Assembly (NCBI GenBank): GCA_038049695.1
Contig: CP142454.1
Coordinates: forward strand, 18,298,501 to 18,362,500
Length of the DNA stretch: 64,000 nucleotides
Source: Cinnamomum chago
Lineage: Eukaryota > Streptophyta > Magnoliopsida > Laurales > Lauraceae
Direction of reading: 5' to 3'
The notes beneath the pieces are model-generated. The model did no database searches and was not told where the DNA came from. It saw only the letters and a program-made list of their open reading frames with translations. Of this stretch, positions 46,079-58,000 are shown in pieces (positions within the stretch are counted from its first letter, which is position 1; every line of letters begins with the position of its first letter). A program made the position numbers and the translations under genes.

Positions 46079-49000
46079 AAATATAAATGTCCCAGGAGAT
46101 CCAATAGGGAGAGCAGTTGAACTTCCTCAAAGCCAGAGAGATTCCTTATAAACAGTGGACCCCAAAGGATCTTATCATCCATCCTATCCATACAGCATTT
46201 GACTTTGGCTTAACGATCATGCACTGCACATCTGTAAAGATCAGGAAACTTGGTTTGCCAACGGATTCTCTCCAACCTGAGTATCAAGCCAAAAACAGAA
46301 TCTTCTCACCCAAACCAACATGATACCTGACCTTTTTCATAGAAAACATCTTTGACCGATATAATGCCTACCCACATAGCCCAATTACAGTAGCCTCTTG
46401 AATATCCTAACCATCCCTGGATACGCCATGCTTAGCCTTTAGAATGTTTTTCTGAAGGCTATTAGTTTCTTCTCATCCCCATAACCATTTACCTAAAAGG
46501 GCCTGTCACCTGCCTTAAGAGGACGGAAACTCTAACCACCATTTTTTTTTGGTTCACACATCAAAGACCAGTCTAGCAAGTGATTGTTTTTTTTTTTTTT
46601 TTCCAACTCCCTTGCCAAAGTAAGTCCCTCTATAATTTTTCTATTCAGTTAACAACCGACACAAGGCATCTAAAAATGGACATGAAGTACAATGGGAGAT
46701 TCAAAAGAGCTGCCTGAACAAGGGTAATGCGACCAACTAAAGAAAGATATTTAGCTTTCCTAGTCAATAGCTTCCTCTCCAATCACTGGTGCCTACAAAG
46801 ATTTAGAAGTACACTTTTGAAGAAATTCACCTTAAGACCTGAAACTGCTTCAAAGCATAGTAAGTAGCTTTAATGTTTTAATCTTCTCTTCCGCAGTGTC
46901 GCAGAAAATGAAGGTGCTGTCTATAAACTGAAGGTGACTTAGCTTTGGAGCATTAGGCACTGGTTGGATACACCTACTGCCTCCACCATGCAACTGAGAT
47001 CCTTAACAACAATGACAGAGAAATGTAGACAGTATCATCTTGGCGAAGACCCCTTTGAGCTGGAAAGACACCTTTGGGATAGCCATTAGTCAAAATAGAG
47101 AAGTAGGCAGGAGAGAGATCCTCCTGAATCCAATGTCTCCATTTTGTACAAAACCCATTCTACACATCAATTACTGGAAAAAGACTGCAATCCACTGTCA
47201 TAAGCCTTTTCAAAATCCAGCTAGCATAAAAGGCCTAGTCTGTTGTTGTTGTTGTTGTTGGTTTTTTTTTTTTTTTTTTTTTAACTTTAAATTTTGAATG
47301 GATGCATTCGTTGGCGATCAGAACTCCATCTAAGAACTGTCTTCCAAGGACAAAGGCGCCTTGTGCATAAGAAATAATACAAGAGAACACCTGCTGAAGT
47401 CTACCAGCCAACACCTTTGCTGGGATCTTGTATATGCAACCAATCAAACTTATAGGCCTAAAGTCCTTTATATTCTTTGCACCTATCTTTTTCGGGGTTA
47501 AGGCAATAAAAGTGGCACCCATTTGCTTCGGTAATATGCCTCTTGAGTGAAATTCTTTCAAAAAAGCCAAGATGTCTTCTTTGAAACTTGAGGACTTAAA
47601 ATTAAGGCCTAGGGTATTCGATTGGCCTATATTCTCATATTCCCCTCATCTACGTCATCATTGTACCTCCCTTAGCTCATGCATCTAGGTGGGCCCCTTT
47701 ATTTCCTCAGGCGCTATTTAGCACAGCCTATATAGATAAGATACGATGGAAAAAATGAGGCCTTTAGGATTAAAAGGATAGTTGTTATTTCATATTGTTT
47801 TTGAACGGTAATCCAAATGTACAAAAATGGAGATGGAGATCTAGGATAAAGAGGGACACATAGTTAGGGAAAGTTACTTCAAAATATGGGGAAAAGAGAG
47901 AGGATGGAAGGTAGGATTACTGAAAGAAGAAGAAATGGAGGGGGTTCTAAGTGAGGTGATTCTTCCATTCGAGAGGATACAAAGATTTGGATGCCGGAAA
48001 ACCTATTAGGGTCTTTTCCAGTAAGAGCCTTCTTGATTTACTTACCTTGGAACCCAATATTGACTTCCCCATAGGTCTGGAATTCTTTGATCTCTCCAAG
48101 GGTCAATATTTTGGATGGAGAGCTGTATCTAATAAATTTTCAATCACAGATTATCTATAACGTTGCAATTATTCCTTCTCTAACATATGCTTCCTTTATT
48201 GGTCAATGGAGGAATCTGTTGATAACCTCTGTGCATTGCAAGTTCTCTACAGTCATTTGGAGTTTCTTCTCATCCTTGTTAGGTATTTCTTTTCAATTGT
48301 CATCCTCCTTTGGGGCCCTTTTGGAAGGTTGGTGTTGGTGGTTGGGTGGGGGAAGGACCTTCCCTGAGAAGAGGTTAAGTACTATGGAGAAATGCTATCT
48401 TTGGTTACTGGTTCATGCATTTGGAAGGAAAATAAAAGGGCTTTCTTTTAAGGAAATGTTGTTACATAAGAACATTATTGGGGATAATTAACTTGAGGAC
48501 TTTCCAAATGGGGATCACAACATAAAGAGTTTAGGAGCATCTCAGAATTGGATGCTGAGAAAATGGAATAAGGTGATTAGTGATAAACGACATAAAAAGA
48601 GGCTAATGGGAGAATTAATCCAAGATCAGGGTAATGAAGGTGGTTGCACACAGCCTAGAAGCAATGCTCAAAAAACCAATTCATTGGGTATTCGAGGTAC
48701 TCCACAATACAGTTAAGGTGTCCTTTCATTGCAGGCCCAACCAATGTGGGGGACTCAAATAGAGAGGAAATTTTGCCTATAAGAAAGGGGGATAAGATTT
48801 TTCTTGTCGCATGGTTTGGGTTATCTCCTCAAGTGGCAGACTCCAAAAATGCTTTATTTTGAGCTCAAGGTTCAGCTCGTCTCCTTGGAGATAGGCTGGT
48901 ATTTTTTATTTATTTTTTAATCTTTTTTTATCTCATTTCAAGGAAGTGGAATATTGAGGTTGGGTCCGGCCAACAGGTGGTCTCTACTGTATGGACCCCA

Positions 49001-52000
49001 ACCCGTATCCAACCTGTTTTTGGAACGGGTCAGGATTTCCCAACCCGACCCAACCCATATTGACCCACACTGGATGTGGATCAACTTGACTTGATTAGTA
49101 TTGCCCGCATAACCCTCCGGTTCAACCCAGTCAACCCTAACAAAATCTTGGATATTACCAGCACAATTGTGAAGGTTTGTAACTTGAAGCAAGTGGGATG
49201 GTAAGAGTAGAAAGTTGAGATTCCTACACTTTAAACATCTATGTTTTGAAAATAATAAACATAAACCCAAGGGGAGTACATGTGGGTCATGCAGATTAGG
49301 CTAACCTGAACACCCCCACCCCCCCAAATAATGCACGGATACTTCAAAATGGGCAACGTATCATATCCGATAGTTCACTTTTTATGTGTAAAATCCGCGT
49401 CCCTGCCGTGTCTATGGCATGTCCTTGCCGTATCCATGCCGTATTTGTGCATCATAGCCCCACCCCCTCCACCAAAAAAAAAAACCCACTCTCCTCTCTT
49501 CTTCTCCCCTCCCCACTCCCTCTTTGTTCTTTTTTTGGTTCAGGGAAACCAAACCCGTGACCAATCCCGTATTTTATGTAGGTCAAATACAGGTAAGGTT
49601 AGCAGCTCGGGTCAAGTTTTCCCATTCACTAGCAAAGATGTGATAGTTTGCTTTTGTTTTTAATTAATACAATTCTTCATTTCTTCTTAAAAAACAATGT
49701 GATTAAAATGAACATGTTAAAAAAATAGAAAGTAACAAAAATTGAAGGGTACAAACAAGGGTCCTGAAGGAAGGACTCTAGTTACAAAAGGACAGAAGCA
49801 GAAGCAGATGTGAAATTGCTGGAAAAAAAAACTCTCAAGTGAATAATTCAGTGCAGTTCTAACCATCCTGAACATTTTAAGTGCATTAATTAACCAAAAA
49901 AGTTCCCCTTTAGCATTCCTTTTATATCTATTTTTTTACATTAGCAGTTACCCTCATAGATGCATCAATAAAATCACAAATAGCTGAGTTTTACTTATAT
50001 ACTAGCATATTTGAATGGAAAAAAATTGATTAACATGCCTTGAATTTGGAAAATCTAACGGTAAGTATTAAACTGAGAAGCAATCATGAAATAATATTTA
50101 AAACTCTAATGACATAAGACAGGAAACTGATTCATCACATCTGAGACATGTGCCTTTAAAAACATTTTTTGCCATCCATATCTACTAAAGGAAATGCTTC
50201 AAAATTTTCACATTGTCATGTGAGTACATTACATAACTTACATACCATTAGTGCCCTTGAGAGATCATCCCTTTTAACATGAATATCATCATTCTTTGGC
50301 TGCATTAAATAAAATGCTTAAGGTTATATAACTGTAAATGATGCAATGTCAAAGACAAGGATGCAGGAACATCCATATGATAAAAAAAGGAATTAAAAAA
50401 ATGAATTAAGTATGCCTCTCCCTCCAAAAACTCAGAAGATAAAATATCCAAGATTTCACATAATATTTTGAGGAGGTGAATAATACCATATTCAATTATA
50501 TAATACAAAAAGAAGATGGTAGGAAGCGCAGAACATAGATACCAAGTTCACACAAGAAATTGGGTAGAGACCAAGCACTAACCAAAAGAAGGAGTTGGAA
50601 CAATAAGCTGTTGCCCATGCAATCTAAACATTTAAAACATTTTCTCCCATCATGGGCTTTCTTTTAGTATTCATGTTGTATAAGACATGGAATCAATTAA
50701 AAAAAAAAAAAAAGACGAGAAGGTAAGAACAGAATATGAAAGAGGAAAAGAAGTTCCAATCAGAAAGGGACGTGGCACTGTCCTTCTTAGGCAATTGACA
50801 GAGACATCTTCATCATCGTCATTAAAGCCGTGTCAATTAAAACAACAGATGGATTTAGAAAATAGTCAGAGTATTGAAGAAATTGCAATCAGTTTCATTT
50901 TGAAAAATGAGAAGACATGTTCCTTTCAAATTTTCCCATGATATATGATTTGTGTCACAAGATTCAAATAGCACAAAACAGTGTGATTTCATAATTAATA
51001 ATTTGAAATATACCCAATAGTGGGACTTCTTTTGATTACAGTTCCATGCATATGAATGTTATCCAAGGTCAAGAAGCCATGGTAGTTAATCCATCTACAA
51101 AGGAAACTGGGAACACTCCCCACTTATTTTCCTGCCAGAACTCACTGGGCTTGTGCCGTTATAAACAATTTCTTTACCCACTCCTCCCTCTCTAGAAATT
51201 GTTAAAATCAGGGTATAAGTGTCATTTCACCACCTGAGAAAATGAGATGCATTATTCTCCCTGCAAACGCCTCCTTTCCTCACTACTCTTGTCCAAAAAA
51301 ACTGTTACCTTCAAAATGTGAGGAGCATTTGGAAAACAAAAATATGCATCAAATATTTGGTAGGAGATCATTCATCTATAAGGTGTAAGGCCCCTTACCA
51401 AGTGATGCGGCCCCTGATTCTCGAATGATAAAATAGATCAATCTCCCATGGGAGGGATTGATCGAATCCAGAGATGGATTCGGCCACTAAGGCATATTCG
51501 AGACCATAAAACAAACCATAATAGAAGAGAAAACTCAGAAGTCTTTAATTAATTGAAATAAGTGCAAAACAATGAGGGTTGATCATCCTTATATAGAATA
51601 GGATTGATCTTGCTTGGATATAAGACTGACTAATATTGAAGAGGTCTAAATAAGACAGGAAACTAACTAAAAGAAATTCTAATCAGACAAAAAATAGAAA
51701 TTAGAAATAGTTCTCTGAATAAAAATAGAAATAGGATAAAAAAAAAAGGAATGTCACAGTAGCACTCTGTCAGATTGGGCCTGTGGACTGAACCCAATGG
51801 ACCAGGTTGACCTCTGGGTCGGTCAATGTGTTGGCCCAGTTGATTTCTTGGGCCTGGTCCATACTGCATCAAGAAGTTTTTTTCAAAGTTACGAGAGTCG
51901 GGTATTATTGGTTATATGTTTTCATATTTTTTGCTACTTTCTGGGGGGAAAAAAAGAGTTAATGTGGAGCATCATCAGCGGCTTTAGCCCCTGACAGATC

Positions 52001-55000
52001 CAATGATCCAGCATGGTCACATGCCTTGGTAGTCTCAAGAAAGAGGGAATCAAACGGTATGCATCTATTGTAACAAATGAATCAAAGGAGGGGGATTACA
52101 AGGCTAAAAGAACATCTTGCAGAGATTATAGGGAATTGTCACAGTCAGACATACAACAAAGTCTCTGCAGGTTTCAAATGCTAAATGTAAAGGATAACAA
52201 ATGATGGTAATAAGAAAGAGAGCACATAGAAAACAAACAGATAATGAGATTGATCATCCACACATGGGAATCCATACCCTAGTAAGGGGATTACATGGAT
52301 AACGAGGATGTGGAGATAGGTAATACTCAAATTCAAACTCAAACAACTAATCAGGAAGAAAAAAGGCAAATAGGAAATCATCAGGGAAGAAAAAAAAGAA
52401 ATGGAGCGTCCATCATGAACTACTTAATACTATATAAGATGGTGGTTCCTACATCTGTCAAGCTGAAGCAGCTGCTATAAGGTACACAAATGGTTCCTTT
52501 TCGAGTAAATGTATTACGAATGTTGACTATACATATACAATAGTGCAGATGTTTGCAAAGGATCCAGTAAGGATGGTTTTCCTTTTGGATGAATCATAGT
52601 GTTAACTTTAAGTGAAACATTTGCAGCTCTTCTATGCATAATTCAGAAGAAGGAAAATGAGTCGGCAAATTTTCTTGGAAAACATGAGGTTGACGACAAA
52701 ACTATGTTCTAAGGGCAATACCTCCCACCTTTAGATAGTTAGATGCCACTGTAAATTTCATTCTATGCAATCTGCCTTATTTTATGCTGTTTAATCACTG
52801 TTAACTGTTAAGTCTAAAATGAAAATGAAAAACAACAGCAGAAGCAGCCAATTTACACCAAAATTGAATATATCAACATAGAAGAACTATGCATATCATA
52901 ATTAATCATTTTCACTACTATACATAAAATGTTCTAAGAAAATTATCTTATCCGCTGAATAATCAGCAAGCATGATCATCCATAAAAAAAAAAAAAGGGG
53001 ACAATTTTAACATTTTTGACAGGTACCTTAAACAAAAGATTAAGATTATGGTCTATTAATGGCCACAAGGAGTCCAGGATGCATCATCAAACTGATCTTT
53101 TGTAGAAGATAGTACATGAGATTAAGATTATAATGAAAAATGCAAAAACCAGCATATATGGCGTTGTCACAGTTCCCCACTGGTGTCCTTTCGCTGTCAC
53201 TTAGCTGGTTAGGGACATGGGTAGTGTGTGCGTGTGTGTATTCCCCACTAGTAGGAAGAAAATTCAAAATTTGCATTTTATATATATACAAAAGAAGCAA
53301 CACTCAAGAACAATTTCTCTTATAGGTGATCAAAAGGGGCATTCCTCCAGTAAAAATGGATTAAATTCAAACAAAAAATATTCTGATGAACAGTATCAGA
53401 TGCTGAATACTAATATAAATGCAAATGATAAAAGCCAAACCATCATAGATGGTACTGACTACTGATAATATGAATGCATTATGCACTCTCCTTGTCTTAC
53501 ATGTGTGAAATAAATAGGAAAATAACGACTCAAAATGTCGAAAAGGTCGCCTGCAAAACTTGATATTGAGCCCAATGGATCATGGAATACTCGAACAAGA
53601 ACTTCCACAATATGGAATGTAAGCAACAAGCACTGAGGGTCCTTTTCTTCATCAATAGCTGCACATATCCCATAAACAAGGTCATCACCCTACACCGAGA
53701 GAGAGAGAGAGAGAGGGAGTGAGTTTGAGTTTGAGTTAACAGAACATACATAATTATTAAATGATGTACCATTAGATAAAAACCATTCGATGAGACAATC
53801 AGTTATTTTGTAATAAAATATCATCAATGTAAACTAAAATAAAATAAGGCTACACTGAAGATGGATGATTTGAGTGTCCGATCAAATACCAAAAGACTAC
53901 AGCTGTCAAGTGTGCTGCCCTAAAGCAATTTAAAGAAAAAAAAATTCCAGCAAAAGAAGCGCACGATGGTTCAATTTCCAAGATTATCTTATGCTTCTCA
54001 GAGTTTTCAATAGGAATTTGAAAAACAAAAACCCAAGATATAAAATAACAGACAAAACAATCTCTTGTGACTAACACTTTCAAAAAATAATAAAATCAAC
54101 AAGGGATGGTCTACTTTCTGTCCATCAATCTATGAATTACAGAGTTCAGATTTCTATAAACAAGAACACAAAAATTCTACAGCATCCAATCAATACTGCC
54201 AAAAGAATGAGTACTACATATGATGTATAAAGAATACTCCTCCCCCATTTGTAGTACACCACATTGTAAAATGCAGAGAAGAATGGGAAATTTTAGGAAC
54301 AGTCTCGATGGTGGCAACGCAATACAGACAAACTGACGCAGTCAAGGAACCCAAATCCGATTGATTATGGACCCAATAAACCACAATCCTTAATCAAACA
54401 GAAAATCCACTCAACAAGGAAAAATGTATAGAATCGCTTACCATTGATTGCAAAAATCCACCGTCAATACCTTCTACTTCATAAAAATATCCAAAATTAC
54501 TTTGACTGTCTCTTACAAAGTCTTATATATGTATAAAACGAATAAAACCCAAAGATCTAATATTACATCTCAGCCTTTTGATTTAATACATAATCACATC
54601 AAGCCTTAATCTCGAAGAACTCTAAGATATGAAAAAGAGGAAAGAATAAAATTCAAACCACCGAAACAAAAGATATTCTAATGAGTTGCATACATCCATA
54701 GTTACTAATATTTAGGGTGGTGGATACTCTTGCTGTTTTGGTGGAGAGAACTTTCTCACTCCAAATCTCATCCTAACAAAATTCCTAAAGATAAGATCCC
54801 ATTACAACTCATGAATAGGAGAAAAATTCACACAAGATGACCGAAACTCCAAATGATACTTTTCTTGCTCACGTCTTGAGCCATTTTCATATTCTAAGCT
54901 GTGGAGTGTCAATCCATTTTGACGATTCAAAACTAGAATTGAACCCTTTTTCCTGATTGAGCCCCAATTAGGATGGTTAAAAAATCCTGGTGATCGATCA

Positions 55001-58000
55001 AGTTAATCCATATGGTGGAGGGCTTGATCAATCACTAAATCCATTAAATCCAGCTCATCAGCACCTGCGTCACAAGCTGGGGTCCCATTAGAGCTAGTCG
55101 GTCCCATAATTCAGTTATACGTATACTATGTAGAAATCATGGATGATGTTATTCCCTTGTCCAACAATTTTAATTTTACTTTCTAGCTGATATCCCTTCG
55201 CCGAGTTAGATTGTGTGTATAAGCGAGACAAATATTCCCAAACCGCTTTAGGTGGCTTAGATTTAGTCAATTGTTTGCCAATAGTATGATCTGTGAAAGG
55301 CAGCAAGAGAAGAAGAGACAAGATCCTTTGTGAATTCGATGATCCCTTTGAGGGTCTCGATCTTTCATTATATAGATTAAAGTTGCTATAAGTGTTACAG
55401 GGATTGAGGCAATTAGCTAAATTACAATCATTCTATTCTAATTAGATCTCCTAATAAGGCAGGAAATATATTACATAGCTGTACAACCGATGCTTGTCTT
55501 GACCCACAAGTTGGGCCTTTTCTGCCATGGGTTGTGACCCACTGATCCATTGGACCATGACCCACTTACCCACTTGACACCCCCCCTCAAATTGATGCGG
55601 GTGAATCAACGAGCATCAATTTGCCAACCAAGAACTGGTGACGTGGCCGAGGAAGTCCCTTGGTAAAAATATCAGCAATTTGAAGACTAGTAGGGACATG
55701 AGGAAGAGTGATGGCTTCACGCACAAAAGCATCACGTATGTAATGACAAGTCACTTCAATGTGCTTTGTGCGTTCATGGAAGACAGGATTTTCAGTAATC
55801 CGTATGGCACTGGTATTGTCAGCATAGAGAGGTGTGGGTCCAGATTGTGGAAATCCAAGCTCAGAAAGGAGACCTCGAAGCCAGATAATTTCAGAAGTGG
55901 CGGCCGACATCGCACGATATTCGGCTTCGGTGGAGGATTTGGAGACTTTATCTTGTTTCTTACACTTCCAAGAGATCAACGAGTCCCCTAAGAACATGCA
56001 CCAGCCCGTGGTAGACCTTCGACTATCTGGGCAGCCAGCCCAGTCAGAGTCGGAGTAAGCGATGAGAGAAGTCGAATTGCCCATAGGAAAGAACAGGCCA
56101 CGAGATGGTGTATGAAGAACATAGCGAAGAATGCGCCGCACAGCAACCAGGTGGAGGTGGCGTGGTTGTGTCATGAACTGACTAACCAGATTCACCGCAT
56201 AGGAGATATCAGGCCGAGTGATGGTCAAATAGATCAAACTGCCGACCAAGCGGCGATACATTGTGGCATTAGGAAGAAGATCACCCGTATCTTGTGCGAG
56301 TTGAAGATTGGCCTCAACAGGAGTATCCACAGGAGTTGAGTTTTGAAGACCAGCCGTCTCAATGAGATCCATAGCATATTTGTGCTGATCGAGGATAAGA
56401 CCTTTCGCGGACTGATGAACCTCAAGACCTAAAAAGTATGTGAGAGGCCCTAAGTCTTTCATATGAAAAGATTCATGTAAGGAAGCTTGGAGATGAGTGA
56501 TCATGCCAGAATCTGTCCCAGATATGATGATATCATCCACGTACACCAAAAGGACAGTAATCACATTTGAGGAGCGATGCAGGAACATAGAAGGATCCGA
56601 GGCACTTTGAGAGAACTGTAGGTGAAGAAGAGCATCCCGAAATTTCTCAAACCAAGCGCGCGGAGCTTGCTTAAGACCATATAGAGAGCGTCGTAAGCGC
56701 GCACAATCACCTGCCGAGACACCCGAAACTCCTTGAGGAAGCCGCATATAGACTTCTTCCTTGAGATCGCCATGAAGAAAAGCATTCTTGACATCAAATT
56801 GATAAAGAGGCCATGAGTGGGAAGCAGCAATGGCCAGAACAGTCCGGATTGTGGTCATTTTTGCCACTGGAGCAAATGTTTCTTCATAGTCAATACCATA
56901 TTCCTGTCGGTTGCCCAATGCGACTAACCGTGCTTTATAACGATCCAACGAGCCATCGGCCTTAAGTTTGATGGAGAAAACCCATTTGCAGCCGATAGGT
57001 CTTGCAGAGGAGGGACATGGAACAATATCCCAAGTATGATTCTGCTGCAGTGCATCTAATTCTTCGTGCATAGCCTTTCGCCAACAGTCATGCTTAACCG
57101 CCTGTAAGTAAGAAGTAGGAATAGAAATGGAAGAAAGGGTAGCAAGCAAGGAAGTGTGAGTGAACCCATATTTGTCTGGAGGCTTAGAGACACGAGTAGA
57201 GCGTCGAAGTGGAGGTGGAGGTGGAGATCCAACATCAGGTGATGAAGCGGGGGCAAGATCAGGTGCCGGCGAGGGATCCGGAGGGGGAGGCAGTTGTGGA
57301 ACATCTTTGTGACGACGACGTTCATAAACAATGAGTGGAGAAGAGAGCGTGTCAGAAAAAGCTGGTAGATGAGAAAATGAAGGTAAATCCGAGGAATGTG
57401 TAGAAAAAAAACTGTTGATTTTAAAAAAAAGTAACATTTCGAGAAATTCTAATGCGGTTGATCACAGGATCATAGCATATATACCCCTTCTGGTGAGATG
57501 CGTAGCCAAGGAACGCACATTTGGCTGACTGAGCTGTTAATTTGGTACGTTCAGTAGGAGGAAGATGAACAAAACACACACATCCAAAGATGCGCATGTG
57601 GGTGTAAGAAGGATCCTTATGAAAGAGACGAAAGTATGGTGTGTGATTATGGAGGTGAGAGGATGGTAAGCGATTGATTAAGTGAACCGCAGTGGTTAAA
57701 GCTTCGGGCCAAAATCTCGCGGGAACTGATGATTCTAAGAGAAGAGAACGAACAGTATCTAGAAGATGTCTGTTTTTTCGTTCTGCAACTCCGTTCTGTT
57801 GAGGGGTATAAGGGCACGATCGCTGCGATAAGATCCCGTGTTGTTGCAAAAAAGTTTGAAATTGATGGGACATGTATTCCCCTCCAGAATCAGATCGGAG
57901 AATTTTTATGCGAGCAGAAAACTGATTTTCAACATACGCCAAATTTTTTTGAAAAACATCAAAGACTTCAGATTTAGTGTGCAAGAAATATACCCATGTG

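Larger units (their letters stand above)
44903..47585 (-). mobile_element. 5'-truncated L1-type LINE (2.68 kb) in MMS19 intron D-E
   Basis: On the - strand, from the truncation point: FKEDILAFLKEFHSRGILPK, then FRPISLIGCIYKIPAKVLAG and AFVLGRQFLDGVLIANE (RT, 47585-47280), a zf-RVT region near 46150-45900, and RNase H pieces FKINFVGSD and VAFHHVNQSANEVADALAKE (45160-45100). A 17-bp duplication ACTTGAGGACTTAAAAT flanks it (44886-44902 and 47586-47602). Frames are broken, partly by a 116-bp tandem duplication and a C-run. There is no A-tail at the 3' junction, which is unusual. Confidence 0.88.

Noticed and set aside
46117-46323. Open frames near the C35 tract, including a Gly-run peptide
   Set aside because: The Gly run is the translated C/G homopolymer, and the rest belongs to the broken LINE.
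48955-49140. CCCAACCCG-rich block
   Set aside because: hAT-like composition but no termini or duplication visible.
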